NCBI GenBank assembly: GCA_015065845.1
Contig: SVPQ01000017.1
Span: forward strand, 1 to 51,086
Direction of reading: 5' to 3'
From: Oscillospiraceae bacterium
GTDB lineage: Bacteria; Bacillota; Clostridia; Oscillospirales; Acutalibacteraceae
Length of the DNA stretch: 51,086 nucleotides
Below, piece after piece: positions 25,546 through 31,554 of this stretch (positions within the stretch are counted from its first letter, which is position 1; each line of letters starts with the position of its first letter). The notes under the pieces were generated by a model, which worked only from the letters and a program-made list of their open reading frames with translations, ran no database searches and had not been told where the DNA came from. Both the position numbers and the translations under genes were made by a program.

Positions 25546-26046
25546 ATGGATAATACTGCATTATTTAATTTATCGTATGGTGTTTATGTTATTACTACAT
25601 GGGGTGAGGGTAAGGCCACTGGTTGCACAGCTAACTCTGCTATGCAAATAACTGCGAGTCCTGCGACAATAGCTGTTTCAATAAACCACGATAACTACAC
25701 CAATAAATGCATTAAAGATACTGGCATTTTTGCGGTGAATATTTTAGGAGAGAATGTTGACCCGATTATAATAGGTTCTTTCGGTTTCAGAAGCGGTAAA
25801 GATGTTGATAAATTTGAAGGCATTGAACCACTCGTAAAAGAATTTACTCCTGTATTACCACAAGCAATTTCTTACATAACCTGTAAAGTTATTAACACTA
25901 TGGAAACAGATACCCATACAATCTTTTTGGGTCAGGTAACAGATGCAGGCAACCTTTCAAAAGATACACCTATGACATATAGCTACTACCATAAAGTAGT
26001 TAAGGGGAGTACACCTAAAAACGCACCTACTTATAAAGGGGAATAA
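25546..26046 (+). CDS. Flavin reductase-like FMN protein (flavoredoxin/HRB N-terminal type)
   Basis: 166 residues of the flavin reductase-like fold that binds FMN: YGVYVITTWGEGKATGCTANS at the start (first 20 residues diagnostic), then SINHDNYTNKCI and FAVNILGE. The end YYHKVVKGSTPKNAPTYKGE is that of high-molecular-weight rubredoxin (Hrb), where a rubredoxin domain follows; here the protein stops at that joint, so the rubredoxin must be separate. A free rubredoxin gene lies at 33.3 kb. It likely passes electrons from NAD(P)H to rubredoxin and then rubrerythrin. It is 80 bp behind the rubrerythrin gene, after a terminator. Confidence 0.85.
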   Translation: MDNTALFNLSYGVYVITTWGEGKATGCTANSAMQITASPATIAVSINHDNYTNKCIKDTGIFAVNILGENVDPIIIGSFGFRSGKDVDKFEGIEPLVKEFTPVLPQAISYITCKVINTMETDTHTIFLGQVTDAGNLSKDTPMTYSYYHKVVKGSTPKNAPTYKGE

Positions 26047-26056
26047 TTTTAAAATG

Positions 26057-26090
26057 AAAACAACTCGGGGGAAATTCCTCGAGTTGTTTT
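26057..26090. terminator. Bidirectional terminator
   Basis: AAAACAACTCG arm with complement CGAGTTGTTTT around GGGGAAATTCCT (inner GGAA/TTCC pairing), A-rich on the left and T-rich on the right; it serves the flavin reductase gene and the converging SHOCT gene. Confidence 0.8.
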
Positions 26091-26095
26091 ATGTA

Positions 26096-26884
26096 TTATA
26101 AACCTAAAAGTTCTTTTTTCTTTGCATCAAATTCATCTTGAGTGATTGCACCCATATCAAGAAGCTCTTTGAATTTTTTGAGTTCGTCTGCAGATGTTTG
26201 TTCAATTATAGTCTGGTTAACTGTAGTTTCTTTTGTTACAGTTTGACTCTTCTCTTTCTCTTGTCTTTCTTTGAGAAGGTTACTTATAACTGAATGCATT
26301 TCTACTTGGTTTTTAATAAGTTTAAAGCTAATTTTTCCTGATGATGTACCAACGGAAATACCTTTTAAAGCACTTGTACCAACAGCAGAAACAGAGTCGA
26401 TTGGTAAATCAACGCGTTTACCAAAAGCGGTTTGTCCATAAACACGCTTATCGGTAACTGTAAGTGAATATGAACGCAACCAAAAATATAATAAAACTAT
26501 TAATATAATTAGTGTTAATGGCATAAGTGAAATTATAATGTCATCTTCCGTTAAAAGAGCGTCACTACCATCCAAACATTTTGCATATGATACAGCGTTT
26601 GGATGTCTCGTTGTAAAATCTTGTAAGTTATTAATTTCACAACGACAAGGACGAGAATCGTAGTATAAATCGTAGTATAAAGAACTACTATAACCATTCA
26701 TAGATTTTTCTTTTTCTTGAAAGTACTGTGTTCTTAAGTCGTAATCAACTTTGTACCAATAGTAACTCCCAAAATAAGAAAATAGTAAGATTATAACACT
26801 TACTAAAACCGTAAGAATAGTCGTTATAACGAGTAGTTTCTTTACATTATAATGTTTGCTTTGTAATAAGATTTTTTCTTCCAT
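26096..26884 (-). CDS. Membrane protein with bacterial PH-like and SHOCT domains
   Basis: 262 residues from ATG 26884, which follows AGGAGG; a longer in-frame start would run through a terminator hairpin. Two membrane helices (about 18-40 and 118-138) enclose an extracellular loop with Cys pairs (RPCRCE, AKCLDG). A cytoplasmic PH-like region follows (YSLTVTDKRVYGQTAFGKRV, about 140-205). The protein ends in a SHOCT motif (ELKKFKELLDMGAITQDEF and on), a short helical element thought to help oligomerisation. Function unknown. Its leader contains a strong terminator-like hairpin and a 108-bp foldback, suggesting expression by attenuation or readthrough. Confidence 0.75.
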   Translation of the reverse strand: MEEKILLQSKHYNVKKLLVITTILTVLVSVIILLFSYFGSYYWYKVDYDLRTQYFQEKEKSMNGYSSSLYYDLYYDSRPCRCEINNLQDFTTRHPNAVSYAKCLDGSDALLTEDDIIISLMPLTLIILIVLLYFWLRSYSLTVTDKRVYGQTAFGKRVDLPIDSVSAVGTSALKGISVGTSSGKISFKLIKNQVEMHSVISNLLKERQEKEKSQTVTKETTVNQTIIEQTSADELKKFKELLDMGAITQDEFDAKKKELLGL

Positions 26885-26904
26885 TTTTTGTTTCCTCCTA
26901 AAAA

Positions 26905-26938
26905 TAAAAAAGTGTGTGCAACCGAAGTTACACACACG
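26905..26938 (-). terminator. Terminator-like hairpin just upstream of the SHOCT gene
   Basis: On the minus strand, GTGTGTGTAAC-TTCG-GTTGCACACAC forms a 10-11 bp stem closed by a C(UUCG)G loop, followed by TTTTTTATTTTT. It ends only about 10 bases before the AGGAGG of the gene, so there is no room for a promoter after it. It must act as an attenuator or end a separate short RNA. Confidence 0.75.
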
Positions 26939-26960
26939 AAAAACGCATAACTCCTATTGC

Positions 26961-27068
26961 TACCACACAAATCATTGGCATATCACAAGGAATGCACAAC
27001 TGGAGAATGCATTTTTACCAAAGTAAAAAACATTCCCTTGCAATACACCTTATTCGATTTGTGTGGTA
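26961..27068. repeat. 108-bp foldback with 13-bp inverted ends
   Basis: TACCACACAAATC (26961-26973) and GATTTGTGTGGTA (27056-27068) are perfect reverse complements. Inside are AAGGAATG/CATTCCCTT arms and a 7-bp TTTTTAC-TTTG-GTAAAAA hairpin (minus-strand sense) with an alternative partner, GGGAATG with CATTCTCC. Both ends carry TA, which would fit a TA target duplication around CCACACAAATC ends, as in mariner/IS630-type miniature elements. Alternatively it is a structured RNA leader for the minus-strand gene. Confidence 0.55.
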
Positions 27069-27167
27069 TAAATAGAATACCATATATTTTCCAAAAAATC
27101 AATAAACACTTCATTATTTTAAAACATTGTGTTGTAATACCGCCGATAGATAAAAGAAGGTGATATT

Positions 27168-27242
27168 ATGGCAAAAAGAGAAAATCAAAAAATGAAAGCA
27201 ATGTATATTGCAAAATATTTTCTTTATAATACTTCACTTTAA
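27168..27242 (+). pseudogene. Remnant of a WYL-type transcriptional regulator (24 codons)
   Basis: AAGAAGGTG and a normally spaced ATG start a frame MAKRENQKMKAMYIAKYF that resembles the first residues of helix-turn-helix WYL-domain regulators (typically MAKxxNQKxKLLYLxKIL). The frame ends after 24 codons and a terminator begins 22 bases later. I infer that most of a regulator gene was deleted, leaving its start and its terminator. A genuine 24-residue peptide cannot be excluded. Confidence 0.45.
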
Positions 27243-27263
27243 ATTGCAAATTTAAAATATCAT

Positions 27264-27304
27264 AAAACCCACCCGAAGATTTTACTTCTTCGGGTGGGTT
27301 TTGT
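27264..27304. terminator. Strong bidirectional terminator
   Basis: AAAACCCACCCGAAG with complement CTTCGGGTGGGTTTT around ATTTTACTT; it closes the LRR-dockerin gene (minus) and the WYL remnant (plus). Confidence 0.85.
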
Positions 27305-27315
27305 TCGGGTTATAT

Positions 27316-29841
27316 TTAAGCTAGTGCTAAATTGATAATTGATTGAAAATCATTTTCATCTATATTGTCGTTTATATTAAAGTCTCCTGCAATCTTGTGA
27401 ATATCAGATATTTCGGTGTTACCCGTACGCGCTAACTCAATCAACATACAGTCAATAACATCGCATACACTGTCTCCGTTTACATCACCACGAATTATTA
27501 CGGTGTATTCTGATATTAAGGTGTTTTTTGAGTTGTATAATTTAAATTCTGTTCCGGTTCCAAAAAAACCATAAGCTGAATTCGGGGTTATATCAAATTT
27601 ATAATCGTAAAATGATACAGGTTTTCCTTTTAAATATGCGGCAGTAGAAGGGTTGGCAATTATGTATTTGTTTGTGGAGTCAATTATAATACTTTCTGTA
27701 TCAGTTGCAGTTGCATAATCGTCAACCCAGGTAAGCGCTTCAGAATAGTTTTTAAAATTGCAAACAGGGCAAATGTCTAAGAGTTCGTTCAGATTAGAAT
27801 TAAGCGTCATAAAATGTGAGTGCTCGGTTGTGTTATAATGTATTGGTGTTGAAGGAAAATTATTGGGATTGATTTTTTCCCAGTCTTCTTGAGAACCAAG
27901 GTAGAAAACGCAATTTAAGTTATTACATCCCGAAAAAGAATACTTGCCAATACTTAACAGACTGCCAGGAAGTACTAAATCTGTGAGTGAAGAGCAATCA
28001 GAGAAAGCATATTCTGCAATAGTTTTAGTTCCTTGCTTTATTGTACAAGTTTCAGGAATATTTTCATTTGCTTTTATTAGATGATTACCTATATATAAAA
28101 CACCGTTTTCCCAATTGCTTTCATCATTATAGTAAGCTGAATTATAAAAAGCAGCTCCACCTATGCTTATTACAGTGTCAGGAATTGTTATGCTTGTGAG
28201 TAAAGAACATTCATAGAAAGCCAATTCACCTATACTCGTTACACTCTCTGGGATTGTTACATTTGTGAGGGTAGCACAACAAGAGAAAGCCGCATCAACA
28301 ATATATTTAGCGCCTTGCTTTATTATACAGGCTCCCGAAATATCTTCTTTTGCTTTTATTAAATAGTTACCTATATACAGAACTCCATTTTCCCAATTGG
28401 TTTCATTATTGTAGTAAGCAGTATCTTTAAAAAGGTCACTTCTAAAACCGCTTGCTCCGTCATCAATTGTTATATTTGTGAGGGAAGTGCAATTCTTGAA
28501 AACAGAGTAACCAATACTCGTTACGCTATCAGGAATTGTTATACTTGTGAGGGAAGTGCAATCCTCGAAAACAGCGTTACCAATACTCGTTACGCTATCA
28601 GGAATTGTTATACTTGTGAGGGAAGTGCAATCCTCGAAAATACAATTTCCGATACGCGTTATACTGTCAGGGATAGTTATACTTGTGAGTGAAGTGCAGT
28701 TATCGAAAGCAGAATCCCCTATAGTAGTTATACTATCAGGGATAGTTATACTTGTGAGTAAGCTGCACCCAGTAAAAGCCCAACTACCTATACTTGTTAC
28801 ACTGTCGGGAAATGTATATGTCTCCTGAGTTTTTCCGCCAGGATATGTTATAAGTTTCGTCTCACTTTTATTGAATAAGATACCATCTTTGCTTGTATAA
28901 TAATTATTTTCTATACCAACATTTATTGATTTGAGCGAAGAACAATGATAGAAGGCTCTGATACCTATACTCGTTACACTGTCAGGGATTGTTATACTTG
29001 TGAGTGATGTACAACCATAGAAAGCATCATCACTTATTCTCGTTACACTGTCAGGGATAGTTATACTTGTGAGGGATTCACAATAAGCAAAAGTCATTGA
29101 TTCTACACTTGTTATACTGTCAGGGATAGTTATATTTGTGAGTGATTTACACCCACTAAAAGCTTTGCTACCCATACTCGTTACACTGTCAGGGATAGTT
29201 ATACTTGTGAGTGAAGTGCAGTTATCGAAAGCAGAATCCCCTATAGTAGTTATACTATCAGGGATAGTTATACTTGTGAGTAATCTGCACCCAGTAAAAG
29301 CCCAACTACCTATACTTGTTACACTGTCGGGAAATGTATATGTCTCCTGAGTTTTTCCCGCAGGATATGCTATAAGTTCCGTCTCACTTTTATTGAATAA
29401 GATACCATCTTTGCTTGTATAATAATTATTTTCTATACCAACATATATTGATTTGAGCGAAGAACAAAAATAGAAGGCTCTGCTACCTATACTCGTTACA
29501 CTGTCAGGGATTGTTATACTTGTGAGTGATATACAACAATAGAAAGCATCTCCACCTATACTCGTTACACTGTCAGGGATTGTTATATTTGTGAGGTCAC
29601 GACAAGTGAAAGCAGAATAACCTATACTCGTTACAGGTAAATCATTGTATGTAGCGGGAATTTCAATAGCGCCTGAAGCATTTGAGTTGCATTTAGTTAC
29701 AGAGTATGATACACCGTCAGCGTTTAACTCAAATGTCAAATCATTAACACCCGCCGCGTTTACTTTTAATGTAAACGGTGCTGAAAGACATGCACCAATT
29801 ACAAAAACAAGTGTCAAAATTAAACTAATACATTTTTTCAT
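27316..29841 (-). CDS. Secreted BspA-like leucine-rich repeat protein with C-terminal dockerin
   Basis: 841 residues. A signal peptide (MKKCISLILTLVFVIGACLSAPF, first 20 diagnostic) precedes about 16-20 LRR_5 units of roughly 23 residues with consensus LTSITIPDSVTSIGxxAF. Several units are interrupted by non-repeat inserts (NYYTSKDGILFNKSET; NWENGVLYIGN). The end (about 781-841) is a type I dockerin with two calcium loops, GDVNGDSVCD and GDFNINDNIDENDF, so it should dock onto a cohesin scaffold or cell-surface cohesin encoded elsewhere. The DNA shows a large internal duplication with a 522-bp period (copies near 28.69-28.98 and 29.21-29.50 kb). Likely an adhesin or binding component of a ruminococcal-type surface complex. 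Cargo or ligand unknown. Confidence 0.9.
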   Translation of the reverse strand: MKKCISLILTLVFVIGACLSAPFTLKVNAAGVNDLTFELNADGVSYSVTKCNSNASGAIEIPATYNDLPVTSIGYSAFTCRDLTNITIPDSVTSIGGDAFYCCISLTSITIPDSVTSIGSRAFYFCSSLKSIYVGIENNYYTSKDGILFNKSETELIAYPAGKTQETYTFPDSVTSIGSWAFTGCRLLTSITIPDSITTIGDSAFDNCTSLTSITIPDSVTSMGSKAFSGCKSLTNITIPDSITSVESMTFAYCESLTSITIPDSVTRISDDAFYGCTSLTSITIPDSVTSIGIRAFYHCSSLKSINVGIENNYYTSKDGILFNKSETKLITYPGGKTQETYTFPDSVTSIGSWAFTGCSLLTSITIPDSITTIGDSAFDNCTSLTSITIPDSITRIGNCIFEDCTSLTSITIPDSVTSIGNAVFEDCTSLTSITIPDSVTSIGYSVFKNCTSLTNITIDDGASGFRSDLFKDTAYYNNETNWENGVLYIGNYLIKAKEDISGACIIKQGAKYIVDAAFSCCATLTNVTIPESVTSIGELAFYECSLLTSITIPDTVISIGGAAFYNSAYYNDESNWENGVLYIGNHLIKANENIPETCTIKQGTKTIAEYAFSDCSSLTDLVLPGSLLSIGKYSFSGCNNLNCVFYLGSQEDWEKINPNNFPSTPIHYNTTEHSHFMTLNSNLNELLDICPVCNFKNYSEALTWVDDYATATDTESIIIDSTNKYIIANPSTAAYLKGKPVSFYDYKFDITPNSAYGFFGTGTEFKLYNSKNTLISEYTVIIRGDVNGDSVCDVIDCMLIELARTGNTEISDIHKIAGDFNINDNIDENDFQSIINLALA

Positions 29842-29941
29842 TTTTATTAACCCACCTTAAAAATAAATTGTGTAATCAGAGCTATATACATAAAATTATA
29901 GTTGTTTGCAATATGCTCTGTTTGATTATATTGATTGTTTT

Positions 29942-29970
29942 AGGATAACATAATTTTTCTATCCAGTCAA
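29942..29970 (-). promoter_or_regulatory. Promoter of the LRR-dockerin gene
   Basis: Minus strand TTGACT (complement of 29965-29970) and TATCCT (complement of 29942-29947), spacer 17 bp; gives a leader of about 90 bases. Confidence 0.5.
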
Positions 29971-30060
29971 CAATTTGTTTACTGGGTGGATGGGAGTAAG
30001 CGAAGATAAGCTACTTTTATAATGAGAAATTGTTTCGCTTCATAAAATTTTCATTACTAC

Positions 30061-30089
30061 TTGAACATTTATATAAATAGTGTTAGAAT
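30061..30089 (+). promoter_or_regulatory. Promoter of the 30129 gene
   Basis: TTGAAC at 30061-30066 and TAGAAT at 30084-30089 with a 17-bp spacer, 40 bases before the ATG. Confidence 0.5.
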
Positions 30090-30128
30090 ATTGTTAATTA
30101 TTCAACATATTGTTTAGAGGTGTGAAAT

Positions 30129-30485
30129 ATGGCAAACAACAGAAAAGATTTAAGAACAGAACTTCGTACAATGCGTTTTGAGTTCGATTTATTACAACGA
30201 ATTCCTTGTAGCGAAGAAGAAAACAGAGCATTTAAAAGGTATTTAGAAGATGGTCAGGATTTACCACAGGGTGTATTCCGTTACAGAAATTCTGATGGTA
30301 AAAACTCTGAGTCTGAGTTTTATACTGTGTATGAGCCCGATTTAAATGAAAGAGAAATAACAGAATTTCTCACAATGAAAAAATTACAGATTTTAAAATC
30401 TATAAAAGCAACAATTGCGTTATTCGGTTCTGTAATTTCAGGATTTCTTCTTGTATTTCTCGTGATTTTATTGATGGGAAAGTAA
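30129..30485 (+). CDS. Small protein with C-terminal membrane helix, unrecognised
   Basis: 118 residues; GAGGTG lies 7 bases before the ATG. I do not recognise a family. The first 85 residues are charged and soluble (MANNRKDLRTELRTMRFEFD, RYLEDGQDLPQGVFRYRN) and the last 28 form a hydrophobic helix (ATIALFGSVISGFLLVFLVI), so it is probably tail-anchored with the bulk in the cytoplasm. It has its own promoter and stands alone before a 620-bp gap rich in repeats. Real gene by promoter, ribosome site and codon use. Confidence 0.65.
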   Translation: MANNRKDLRTELRTMRFEFDLLQRIPCSEEENRAFKRYLEDGQDLPQGVFRYRNSDGKNSESEFYTVYEPDLNEREITEFLTMKKLQILKSIKATIALFGSVISGFLLVFLVILLMGK

Positions 30486-30488
30486 TAA

Positions 30489-30900
30489 AAATAATGCACA
30501 ATTCACAATGCATAATGCACAATTTATAGTATGGCTAGTATGGCTGGTATGGCTAGTTGCTAGTAAAGTAAACAAAAATATTCTATCGTTTTCAGCTACA
30601 ATAAACTTTAAATGAAACGAAAAAATAAATGTGACGGTCTGCCTCTCTTCGAAGAGAGGGGGACCGCCATTTCGTTGTTTTGCTGGTTTTCGCATACTTT
30701 CAAGCGAGTAGAAAACTTTATAGAATTTATAATGTACCTTGGGTGGTGGAGAGTTCTTTTATTTAATGAATGATGAATATTGAATAATGAAAAATGAATA
30801 ATTGAGGAACTGCGTTGGCATTATAAAAATGCACAATTCACAATGCATAATGCACAATTTATAGTATGTCTAGTGTGGCTAGTTGGCTAGTATTATAAAA
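30489..30900. repeat. Repeat-rich gap with two copies of a TGCACAATTCACAATGC tract
   Basis: Nearly identical 45-bp tracts (TGCACAATTCACAATGCATA and on to TTTATAGTATG) occur at 30494-30532 and 30833-30872, each followed by GGCTAG words. They enclose about 300 bp that holds a decayed TCATTT-type hairpin (30580-30622), a CTCTCTTCGAAGAGAG palindrome next to GGGGGACC (30640-30668) and a TGAATAATGAAAAATGAATAA tract. No gene is seen here. Confidence 0.6.
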
Positions 30901-31045
30901 AGACTACATTCTTTCATTTTTGGTTTAACCTTAAATGAGAGAATGTAGTTGTTTTTATAATAAAAATCCTGACATCTAATTCCTGTTTCCTGTTTCCTGC
31001 TTTCTGCTTTCTGCTTCCTGCTTCCCTTTGACACCTAACACCTGT
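30899..31045. repeat. Hairpin (copy 5) and TTTCCTGTTTCC tract
   Basis: An imperfect hairpin at 30899-30956 (ACTACATTCTTTCATTT arm, near complement AAATGAGAGAATGTAGT, inner GGTT/AACC) is followed by TTCCTGTTTCCTGCTTTCTG words to about 31045. It is very similar to the hairpin after serA (6403-6458). Confidence 0.65.
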
Positions 31046-31109
31046 TTTTTGAAAATGTATAAATTCTCAAATTCTTGTAACAATAGTAAAAAACGGAAAA
31101 GGTGATTTT

Positions 31110-31412
31110 ATGAGTATTGCATTGAATTTATACTACAAAGGCAAGAACGGTGCCGCAAAAATGTTTATGGAAGAAATGGAGCGAAGCGGTTTAGCGGACC
31201 ATATAAGAAATAAAGATGGAAACGAAAGTTATGAATATTTTTATTCAGTAAGGGATAAAGAGACAATTTTACTCGTTGACCGTTGGAAAGATAGTGACGC
31301 GTTGCATTTTCACCACAATTCAGACGATATGAAAAAAATAGCAGAACTTAAAGATAAATACGAGTTGCAGGTAAAAGTTGAGAGGTATGTTACTGAAGAA
31401 ACTAGGAATTAG
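31110..31412 (+). CDS. Antibiotic biosynthesis monooxygenase-like (YgiN type) small protein
   Basis: 100 residues, a one-domain ferredoxin-like ABM fold: YYKGKNGAAKMFMEEMERSG, SYEYFYSVRDKETILLVDRW (F/Y-rich central strands) and HFHHNSDDMKKIAEL are typical of YgiN-like putative quinol monooxygenases. Such proteins act as dimers without cofactors; the substrate is not predictable. AAAAGGTG precedes the ATG. The last three codons (Thr-Arg-Asn) and the TAG stop lie inside a TAGGAATTAGG repeat tract, so the native C-terminus has probably been replaced by repeat sequence. Confidence 0.75.
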   Translation: MSIALNLYYKGKNGAAKMFMEEMERSGLADHIRNKDGNESYEYFYSVRDKETILLVDRWKDSDALHFHHNSDDMKKIAELKDKYELQVKVERYVTEETRN

Positions 31413-31554
31413 GAATTAGGAACTAGGAAATAGGAAATAGAAAATTCTTATAAAAAAATGCATTCTATCATTTGAAGTTTATTGTAAACTAAATATGATA
31501 GAATGCATATAGTTTATTCAATTCTAATTCCTAATTCCTAGTTCCTAGTCCCTG
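31401..31554. repeat. Inverted repeat unit: TAGGAAT tract - hairpin (copy 6) - inverse tract
   Basis: A tract of TAGGAATTAGGAATTAGGAA words (31401-31440), a hairpin at 31458-31508 (ATGCATTCTATCATTT arm with complement, inner AGTTTA/TAAACT), and the inverse tract CTAATTCCTAATTCCTAG (31524-31554). The whole forms a large nested palindrome. The left tract contains the stop codon of the monooxygenase gene and the right tract the stop codon of the converging beta-helix gene. Confidence 0.75.

Noticed and set aside
26885..26935. Longer N-terminus of the SHOCT gene
   Set aside because: It would be encoded by the terminator hairpin, and AGGAGG lies just before ATG 26884.
26905..27068. 6S RNA
   Set aside because: A long rod-like hairpin with terminator suggested it, but it is too short and lacks the typical central bubble sequence; a leader or miniature element fits better.
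26957..27163. 68-residue plus-strand frame before the WYL remnant
   Set aside because: It runs through the foldback structure, has no ribosome site and its peptide resembles nothing.
28547..29350. Plus-strand frames opposite the LRR gene with repeated hydrophobic peptides
   Set aside because: They are antisense shadows of the repeats and have no ribosome sites.
27316..29841. Regular repeats resembling a CRISPR array or minisatellite
   Set aside because: They are about 69-bp units in frame that encode LRR_5 repeats within one long reading frame with signal peptide and dockerin; spacers are not unique.
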